Assembly: GCA_003168295.1 (NCBI GenBank)
Contig: PMST01000708.1
Location: forward strand, 1 to 6,809
Length of the DNA stretch: 6,809 bases
Direction: 5' to 3'
From: Actinomycetota bacterium
GTDB taxonomy: Bacteria; Actinomycetota; Actinomycetes; Streptosporangiales; Streptosporangiaceae
Both the position numbers and the translations under genes were made by a program. Numbering within the stretch: position 1 is the first letter of the stretch; each line of letters opens with the position of its first letter. A model generated the notes under the pieces. It saw nothing but the letters and a program-made list of their open reading frames with translations, was not told where the DNA came from and ran no database searches. Positions 1 through 4,678 of this stretch are shown piece after piece.

Positions 1-787
1 GCCCTCGAACGGCAACCTGCCCGCCACCGGCAACCCGGCCGCCGACGCACCGCCCCCGCCCGAGCCACCAAACCCGTCTGGTCCCGCCACCCCGGCCGGT
101 CCCGGCAGGCTGCCTGCGTTTACCGGGCTCAGCTCACAGGGACCGCGGGCGCCGCAGTTCCCGATCGGCAGCCAGAACGTCCGCGGCAGCGACGGCCCCG
201 GTGTGTCCGACGGCGCCAGCGCGGCGAACGGGACGCTGGGCTCGACCGGGGCAACGGGATTGCCTGGCCGCACCGGGAACGGCTCAGACGCGGACGACGC
301 GGCCACCGACTCGGGCCGCGTAGCCACTCCGCCCGCCGGACCGCACGAGCAGCGACTGCCGATTTTCGACTCGCTCGAGTCCGACTGGTTCCGCCGGAGC
401 GGAGAGCCGCTGACCGGCGCGTCGCGGACAAATGGGGGCCAAGGGGTCCAGGGAGCTCAAGGTCCCCAGGGGCTGCAGGAAACCCGTCCGCAGCCGGCCG
501 TCGGGCGGGGTTCGTGGACCTCGCCCTCCGACGAGGGCTGGCGCGCGGCCGAGGCGGTCGCGGCGCCCGCGTCCGGGGATACGACTCAGGCGGGCCTGCC
601 CAGGCGCGTGCCGCGAGCTAACCTTGTGCCGGGTTCCGTCGGCACTGGCGGCGCCCAGGGCAGCCAGGAGGCGGCAACCGAGGCGCCGGTAAGGTCGCCG
701 GATGCCGCTCGCAGCCGGATGGCCAGCTTCCAGCGAGGCGTGCGCGAGGGCCGCGCCGCCGCACCACCCGAGACCGAGGAGTCCTAG
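1..787 (+). CDS. cvnA: CvnA-type sensor histidine kinase, C-terminal part (5' end outside window)
   Basis: The frame is open from base 2 (first full codon) to the TAG at 785-787, so this is the 3' end of a longer gene. No sensor, HAMP or ATPase domain lies in the window; only the Pro/Gly/Ala-rich, presumably disordered cytoplasmic tail is present. Identification rests on three short blocks I recognise from tails of nitrate/nitrite-sensor-type conservon kinases: LPIFDSLESDWFRR (about 355-396), GWRAAEAVAAPASG followed by TTQAGLPRRVPRANLVPGS (about 539-639), and RSRMASFQRGVREGRA near the end. The order of the next three genes (Roadblock, DUF742, GTPase) confirms the assignment. In known conservons this protein is the membrane sensor on which CvnB, CvnC and CvnD assemble. 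Two collagen-like Gly-X-Y tracts (239-280 and 434-478) are embedded in the tail. A GTG at 203 is an internal codon, not the start. Confidence 0.9.
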   Translation, partial: PSNGNLPATGNPAADAPPPPEPPNPSGPATPAGPGRLPAFTGLSSQGPRAPQFPIGSQNVRGSDGPGVSDGASAANGTLGSTGATGLPGRTGNGSDADDAATDSGRVATPPAGPHEQRLPIFDSLESDWFRRSGEPLTGASRTNGGQGVQGAQGPQGLQETRPQPAVGRGSWTSPSDEGWRAAEAVAAPASGDTTQAGLPRRVPRANLVPGSVGTGGAQGSQEAATEAPVRSPDAARSRMASFQRGVREGRAAAPPETEES

Positions 788-840
788 GACCGATGACTGA
801 CCAAGGCCCCAGGCACAACGACACCGGAGGAGGAACCTGT

Positions 841-870
841 ATGAGCGGGCGACGAGAGGAGTGCGGATGA
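841..870 (+). CDS. possible 9-codon leader mini-ORF upstream of cvnB
   Basis: The ATG at 841 is preceded by an unusually strong Shine-Dalgarno run, GGAGGAGGAA at 826-835, with about 7 bases of spacing. It opens a frame encoding MSGRREECG and ends in TGA at 868-870. That stop overlaps the chosen cvnB start in an ATGA arrangement (867-870), which is typical of translational coupling. The frame could be extended back to an ATG at 793 (25 residues), but that start has only AGGA three bases away. No homologue is known to me. The alternative is that the ribosome site is a remnant or simply feeds cvnB. Confidence 0.3.
   Translation: MSGRREECG
856..861 (+). promoter_or_regulatory. ribosome-binding site deciding the cvnB start
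   Basis: GAGGAG at 856-861 sits 5 bases before the ATG at 867. The possible GTG start at 861 would lie inside this site, so the ATG is preferred. Confidence 0.6.
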
Positions 871-1301
871 GCACGCCAGGGCGCCCAGCGCAGGACCTCA
901 ACTGGCTGATCACCAATTTTGTCGAGCGGGTTCCCGATGTGGCGCACGCAGTGGTGGTGTCCTCAGACGGCCTGCCGCTGGCGTTCAGCGCTGGATTTCC
1001 GCAAGAACGGGCCGATCAGCTGGCCGCGGTGACCTCAGGGCTGACTAGTCTGACCCAGGGCGCTTCGCGGGTTTTTGAGGGCGGCGCGGTGGTGCAGACT
1101 GTAGTGGAGATGCAGCGGGGTGTGCTGGTGATCATGGCGATCAGCAACGGGTCAAGCCTTGCTGTCCTCGCCGCGTCCACTTGCGATCTTGGCCTTGTGG
1201 CCTACGAGATGACCCTGCTGGTGGAGCGGGCGGGTCGGGTCCTTACCCCCGCCACCCGCGGTGTCATGCAAGCAGCCATCCCAGGTGATGGACGACGGTG
1301 A
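867..1301 (+). CDS. cvnB: Roadblock/LC7-domain protein, conservon component B
   Basis: A 144-residue protein matching the single-domain Roadblock/LC7 family in length and sequence. The N-terminal helix (DLNWLITNFVERVPDV, about 10-25) leads into the first strand with the VVSSDGLPLAFS signature (about 30-41). Next come the QLAAVTSGLTSL helix (about 51-62), the strands VVQTVVEMQRGVLVIMAIS (about 75-93) and GSSLAVLA (about 96-103), and a C-terminal helix LGLVAYEMTLLVERAG (about 108-123). Family members dimerise and bind Ras-like GTPases; MglB is a distant relative acting on MglA. CvnB is therefore expected to regulate or scaffold CvnD at the CvnA complex. I start at ATG 867 rather than GTG 861 because GAGGAG (856-861) is then correctly spaced and the start overlaps the stop of an upstream mini-ORF. 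The gene ends 12 bases before cvnC. Confidence 0.93.
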   Translation: MSTPGRPAQDLNWLITNFVERVPDVAHAVVVSSDGLPLAFSAGFPQERADQLAAVTSGLTSLTQGASRVFEGGAVVQTVVEMQRGVLVIMAISNGSSLAVLAASTCDLGLVAYEMTLLVERAGRVLTPATRGVMQAAIPGDGRR

Positions 1302-1313
1302 CCGGAGGTTTCA

Positions 1314-1790
1314 GTGGCGGGCCAAGGGCGAGGTGATGACCGGCCGCCGTTCGTGGGCTTGCCTGGTTCGTGGCAGGGCCGGGCCGGTCTATGGGATGAG
1401 GGGCCGGGACCAGGACGTTCTGGCTTCGGCAACTTCGGAACCGACGACGACGGTGCTACCAGGCTCGTCCGGCCGTATACGGTAACAGGGGGCCGGACGC
1501 AGCCGAGGTACCAGCTCGCCATCGAGGCGCTGGTCACGGCGACCGTTCTGGAACCTCGCGACCTCTCGGTCCTGGCCCCGGAATGTCAGGCCATCCTGCA
1601 GTTCTGCCGGGACTGGAGGTCGGTGGCCGAGGTGTCGGCGGTGTTGCGGCTGCCGCTTGGTGTAGCCAGGATTCTCATCGCGGATATGGGCGCGGATGGG
1701 CTCGTCCGCATCCACCAGCGCGATGATTCTGAGGGCCGTCCGGACCTCAATTTGCTCGAAAGGGTGCTTAGTGGACTCCGTAAGATCTAG
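1314..1790 (+). CDS. cvnC: DUF742 protein, conservon component C
   Basis: A 158-residue protein. Residues 1 to about 46 are Gly/Pro/Arg-rich and look disordered. The DUF742 domain follows, with its hallmark RLVRPYTVTGGRT (50-62) and then the LAIEALVTAT helix (68-77). Next is a winged-helix-like part, LAPECQAILQFCRDWRSVAE (about 88-106), followed by VLRLPLGVARILIADMGADGLV (about 110-131), and it ends LLERVLSGLRKI. The family has no known enzymatic activity. In conservons it is a cytoplasmic adaptor between the CvnA kinase and the CvnB/CvnD pair; the helix-turn-helix-like fold may act in protein contact rather than DNA binding (inference). The GTG start is chosen for GGAGG at 1304-1308 with 5-base spacing. 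The 3' end overlaps cvnD by 20 bases. Confidence 0.92.
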   Translation: MAGQGRGDDRPPFVGLPGSWQGRAGLWDEGPGPGRSGFGNFGTDDDGATRLVRPYTVTGGRTQPRYQLAIEALVTATVLEPRDLSVLAPECQAILQFCRDWRSVAEVSAVLRLPLGVARILIADMGADGLVRIHQRDDSEGRPDLNLLERVLSGLRKI

Positions 1791-2376
1791 CGTCGCCCAG
1801 CCGCGGTCCGACGCCCCCTCCGCTATGACGTCGGTCAAGATCGTGGTGGCCGGGGGATTCGGCGTCGGCAAGACGACGTTCGTGGGCTCGGTATCAGAGA
1901 TCACACCGCTGACGACCGAAGCCGTGATGACGGTGGCCAGCACCGATGTCGATGACCTGTCGCACGTGCCGGACAAGTCCACCACCACGGTGGCGATGGA
2001 CTTCGGCCGGATCACCCTGGATAAGGACCTCGTGCTCTACATGTTCGGGACGCCGGGCCAGCACCGGTTCTGGTTCATGTGGGACGACCTGATCCAGGGC
2101 GCGATCGGCGCAGTCGTGCTGGTCGACACCCGGCGGCTGGCAGACTCCTTCCCCGCGGTGGACTACTTCGAGGCGTCCGGGCTCCCGTTTGTGATCGGGA
2201 TCAACGGGTTCCACGGGCAGTTCCCGCACCGGTCGCGGGACGTGAGCGAGGCGCTGGCCATCTCGCCGGACGTGCCGGTGATCCCGTGTGACGCGAGGAA
2301 CCGGGAGTCAACCAAGGCCACCCTGGTCACACTGGTCGAGCACGCCATGTCCATGCAGACCGCCGGACGGTTCTGA
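1771..2376 (+). CDS. cvnD: Ras/MglA-like GTP-binding protein, conservon component D
   Basis: A 201-residue small GTPase. The P-loop is GGFGVGKTT (28-36). TTEAVMT (48-54) probably holds the switch I threonines. The G3/switch II segment is FGTPGQHRFWFMWDDL (92-107), where the usual Asp of DxxG is replaced, as is normal for this family and reminiscent of MglA. VVLVDTRRLADSF lies at 115-127. The G4 position reads NGFH (145-148) where NKxD is canonical and N-x-F-D is usual for CvnD as I recall it. The G5-like segment is PCDAR (172-176). In the conservon this is the nucleotide-dependent switch that associates with CvnA, CvnB and CvnC. I start at GTG 1771, preceded by AAAGGG (1759-1764) with 6-base spacing. 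A longer frame from 1696 would add an implausible N-terminus lying over cvnC. The gene ends in tandem stops TGA TAG (2374-2379). Confidence 0.93.
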   Translation: MDSVRSSVAQPRSDAPSAMTSVKIVVAGGFGVGKTTFVGSVSEITPLTTEAVMTVASTDVDDLSHVPDKSTTTVAMDFGRITLDKDLVLYMFGTPGQHRFWFMWDDLIQGAIGAVVLVDTRRLADSFPAVDYFEASGLPFVIGINGFHGQFPHRSRDVSEALAISPDVPVIPCDARNRESTKATLVTLVEHAMSMQTAGRF

Positions 2377-2379
2377 TAG

Positions 2380-4182
2380 GTGTCCGCTGGTTACTACACG
2401 ACCAGCACGGCGTTTCTCGAGGCTCTGGCCGAGGCCGGAGTCAGGTATATCTTCGCCAACCTCGGTAGCGACCATCCGGGCCTGATCGAGGCGCTAGCCC
2501 AGATCAGCGCCGAGGACAACGCGGCCCTTGCGGGGGGTTCCGGGCCCCCGGGGTCGGGGGTCTCCCCAGGGAGCAGAGCGACCCCCCGGGGTAACAGAGT
2601 CCCGCGGCTCATCGTGTGCCCGCACGAGACCGTGGCGCTATCCGCCGCGCACGCGTACGCCAGCGTGAGCCGGCAGCCGCAGGCCGTCTTCGTGCACGTC
2701 GACGCGGGTACGCAGAACCTCGGCGGTGCCGTCAGCAACGTTATGCGCGGTCGCGTCCCGGTGCTTATCTTCGCCGGGGCCGCGCCGGTCACGATCTCCG
2801 GTGAGCTGCCCGCTGGGCGGAACGAGTTCATCCACTGGCTCCAGGACGTGCCCGACCAGCGCGGCATCCTGCGCGGCTACGTCAAGTACGACTACGAGAT
2901 ACGGGCCGGCCGCAACGTCAAGCAGGTGGTCCACCGGGCCCTGCAGATTGCCCGCAGCGAGCCCGCGGGCCCGGTCTACCTCGTCGGTCCCCGCGAGGCG
3001 ATGGAAGAGCCGGTCGAACCCTACGCCGCCGACCCCGCGGATTACCCGCCCGTGAGCCCCGCGGCGCTCACCGACGAGACGACCCGCGACATCGCCACCG
3101 CGCTGGCCGGCGCCCGCCACCCGCTCATCGTCACGTCCTACCTGGGCCGCAACCCCGATGCGGTGCCCGCGCTCGTGCAGCTGGCCGAGCTGCTGGCGAT
3201 CCCGGTGCTTGAGTCGGCCGCCTTCTGCGTCAACTTCCCGGGCGGTCATCCGCTGCACGCCGGCTACCAGTTCACCACCTCCGCGCAGAACCCCCGACTG
3301 GCCGAGGCCGACGTGATCCTGGTGCTCGACAGCGATGTGCCGTGGATTCCCGCCACCAGCCGGCCCTCGCCCGACGCCACGATCTACGCCGTGGACATCG
3401 ATCCGCTCAAGGCCGGCATGTCGATGTGGCACGTACCCGTGCGGCGCGTCGCCGCCGCCGACACGAAGGTGGCGGTGGAACAGATCACCAGGTTCGTTCG
3501 GGAAAATGTCCTTTTCGAGGCGGGCGAGGTGGAGACCCGGCGGCTGGTGATCACCGCCGCCGGCGCGGCCCGGCGGGCTGTGCTGGATTCCCTCGAGCAG
3601 CCCGAGGCGGGCGTGATCACGCCCAGCTTCCTGACCGCGTGCGTGCGCGAGCTGCTGACCGGCACCGACGCGCTGGTCCTGACCGAAGCCATCACCAACT
3701 ACCAGGTGGTAGCCGAGCACCTGAGGGCCAGCCGTCCGGGATCGCTGCTCGGGTCCGGCGGCGGTTCCCTGGGCTGGGCCGGCGGCGGCGCCGTCGGGGC
3801 TAAGCTCGCCGCTCCCGAACGGACCGTGGTTTGCCTGGTCGGAGACGGCTCGTTCCTGTTCGGGGTGCCGTCCTCGGCTCAGTGGGTCGCCCGGCGTTAT
3901 GGCACCCCGGTGCTGACCGTTATCTACGACAACCGCGGCTGGGCGTCGCCGAAGTCCTCCACGCTGGCGCTCCACCCGGATGGTGCCGCGGCCGCCGCCG
4001 ACGACTTTCACGTCAGCTTCGAGCCCGAGGCCGACCTGCCCGGCGTGGCCCAGGCGGCCGGCGGCGCCTACGGTGCGACCGTCTCCGATCCCGGCGAGCT
4101 GCCCGGCGTCCTGAAGGACGCGCTGGCCGTCGTGCACGGCGGCCGTTCCGCCGTGATCAGCGTGCAGTTGCCGGGCGTGTAA
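2380..4182 (+). CDS. thiamine diphosphate-dependent enzyme, acetolactate-synthase-like, substrate unknown
   Basis: A 600-residue protein with the three-domain layout of the pyruvate-oxidase/acetolactate-synthase superfamily. The N-terminal PYR domain spans about 5-210 and holds the cofactor-activating glutamate E83 in PHETVALSAAHAYA. The central domain is about 230-365. The C-terminal PP domain is about 400-590 and carries the ThDP/Mg motif GDGS (488-491) ending at DN (517-518). The glycine-rich GSGGGSLGWAGGG precedes the motif. Such enzymes cleave or form C-C bonds next to a carbonyl, often decarboxylating 2-oxo acids. The central domain has VLDSDVPWIP (315-324) where FAD-binding acetolactate synthases have an RFDDR-type motif, so I would not call it IlvB; the substrate cannot be read from the sequence. 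No signal peptide is seen. The GTG start follows the cvnD stop by 3 bases with no clear ribosome site, suggesting coupling to cvnD. Residues about 51-73 look like an insert encoded by a GC-rich palindromic element. Confidence 0.88.
   Translation: MSAGYYTTSTAFLEALAEAGVRYIFANLGSDHPGLIEALAQISAEDNAALAGGSGPPGSGVSPGSRATPRGNRVPRLIVCPHETVALSAAHAYASVSRQPQAVFVHVDAGTQNLGGAVSNVMRGRVPVLIFAGAAPVTISGELPAGRNEFIHWLQDVPDQRGILRGYVKYDYEIRAGRNVKQVVHRALQIARSEPAGPVYLVGPREAMEEPVEPYAADPADYPPVSPAALTDETTRDIATALAGARHPLIVTSYLGRNPDAVPALVQLAELLAIPVLESAAFCVNFPGGHPLHAGYQFTTSAQNPRLAEADVILVLDSDVPWIPATSRPSPDATIYAVDIDPLKAGMSMWHVPVRRVAAADTKVAVEQITRFVRENVLFEAGEVETRRLVITAAGAARRAVLDSLEQPEAGVITPSFLTACVRELLTGTDALVLTEAITNYQVVAEHLRASRPGSLLGSGGGSLGWAGGGAVGAKLAAPERTVVCLVGDGSFLFGVPSSAQWVARRYGTPVLTVIYDNRGWASPKSSTLALHPDGAAAAADDFHVSFEPEADLPGVAQAAGGAYGATVSDPGELPGVLKDALAVVHGGRSAVISVQLPGV
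2530..2600 (+). repeat. GC-rich palindromic element inserted in frame in the ThDP enzyme gene
   Basis: This stretch is built of G and C runs unlike the flanking coding sequence. The outer arms CGGGGGGT (2531-2538) and ACCCCCCG (2581-2588) are perfect 8-base inverted repeats. Inside lie GGGG-TCT-CCCC (2557-2567) and CTCCC-CA-GGGAG (2562-2573), alternative small hairpins. It encodes a low-complexity Gly/Pro/Ser/Arg segment at residues about 51-73, just before the conserved VPRLIVCPHE block. The catalytic glutamate is at residue 83, whereas related enzymes have it near residue 50-60, consistent with about 20-25 extra residues. It resembles dispersed palindromic repeats of high-GC actinobacteria. 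I see no second copy in the window and no convincing target-site duplication, so the boundaries are approximate. Confidence 0.5.
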
Positions 4183-4249
4183 TTCCCGCGGGCTTTACTG
4201 TAGTGATTACATGGGTGGCGATCGGTACAGGGTAGGAGGTAGGCCCCAA
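4183..4249 (+). promoter_or_regulatory. gap before the cold-shock gene: possible promoter and strong ribosome site
   Basis: This is the largest gap between protein genes other than 788-866. It starts with a short palindrome CCCGCGGG (4185-4192), then a relatively AT-rich patch (TTTACTGTAGTGATTACAT, 4194-4212) that is the only place a promoter could reasonably sit. No convincing -35/-10 pair can be assigned. The gap ends with AGGAGGT (4234-4240), a near-perfect Shine-Dalgarno sequence 9 bases before the TTG at 4250. No CIRCE or HAIR heat-shock operator is seen. Confidence 0.3.
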
Positions 4250-4678
4250 TTGGCTACGGGCAGGGTACTGCAGTTCGATCAGGGTCGTGGTTACGGATTC
4301 GTCGCCGCCGATGACGGCGGCGACGATGTCTTCTTGCACGCTTCGGTATTCGACGGGGATCCGAGCGGGCTTGTCCCGGGGATGAAAGTCGAATTTCAGG
4401 TAATGGCGGGCGATCGCGGCCGGAAGGCGTTCGCCGTTCGCCTCGCCGATGACGACTCAGCCGCGACGGGGCCGGCCGGGCGTCCGTCCCCGCCGGCCCA
4501 GGCGTTTTCCCCGCCGGAGGAGGAGCAAATGTGCGATGTGCTGTCCCGGGCCGAATTCAGCCAGGAGATCACCGAAATACTCTTGCATACGGTGCCCGCG
4601 CTGACCGGCCAGCAGATCCTTGAGGTCCGGCAGGGCGTGCTGGAGTTCGCCAGGAAGCGAGGCTGGGTCGATGTCTGA
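4250..4678 (+). CDS. cold-shock-domain protein with C-terminal helical extension
   Basis: A protein of 142 residues from the TTG start. Residues 1-66 form a cold-shock (OB-fold) domain beginning (M)ATGRVLQFD. RNP1 is GRGYGFV (12-18) and RNP2 is DVFLH (26-30); GMKVEFQV and RKAFAVRL supply the last strands. Such domains bind single-stranded RNA or DNA as chaperones or translation regulators. After an acidic Ala/Pro linker (67-92) comes a helical domain, CDVLSRAEFSQEITEILL through VRQGVLEFARKRGWVDV (95-142), known from longer actinobacterial cold-shock proteins but of unknown role. TTG 4250 is preferred over ATG 4211 because it has AGGAGGT at 4234-4240 and begins exactly where family members begin; ATG 4211 has no ribosome site. 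The ATG alternative would add 13 residues. The 3' end overlaps htpG by 8 bases. A strong ribosome site precedes an internal ATG at 4529. Confidence 0.85.
   Translation: MATGRVLQFDQGRGYGFVAADDGGDDVFLHASVFDGDPSGLVPGMKVEFQVMAGDRGRKAFAVRLADDDSAATGPAGRPSPPAQAFSPPEEEQMCDVLSRAEFSQEITEILLHTVPALTGQQILEVRQGVLEFARKRGWVDV
4516..4531 (+). promoter_or_regulatory. internal Shine-Dalgarno and in-frame ATG within the cold-shock gene
   Basis: GGAGGAGGAG (4516-4525) lies 5-8 bases (depending on which GGAGG pairs) before the in-frame ATG at 4529-4531, codon 94. Initiation here would give a 49-residue product consisting only of the C-terminal helical domain. The site also encodes Glu-Glu-Glu, so chance from codon choice is possible. 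Confidence 0.35.

Noticed and set aside
284..916. Minus-strand frame across the cvnA tail and cvnA-cvnB gap
   Set aside because: Arg/Gly/Leu-rich translation with no known motif, antisense to a recognised gene.
1696..1770. Upstream start extending cvnD by 25 residues
   Set aside because: It would overlap cvnC by about 95 bases and add a sequence unlike family N-termini; GTG 1771 has its own ribosome site.
2638..4137. Long open frame on the minus strand (499 codons)
   Set aside because: It lies wholly antisense to the ThDP enzyme gene, whose motifs are intact. Long antisense frames are a usual by-product of high third-position GC; the translation is His/Gly/Arg-rich with no recognisable domain.
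4211..4249. ATG start for the cold-shock protein
   Set aside because: No ribosome site upstream, and the extra 13 residues cover the strong Shine-Dalgarno sequence belonging to TTG 4250; kept only as an alternative.
4183..4249. Heat-shock operator (CIRCE or HAIR) before the cold-shock/htpG pair
   Set aside because: No inverted repeat of the expected TTAGCACTC or CTTGAGT type is present; only the short palindrome CCCGCGGG was found.
4620..4670. Upstream in-frame start for htpG
   Set aside because: It adds 17 residues not found in Hsp90 proteins and lies inside the cold-shock gene; ATG 4671 fits the family.
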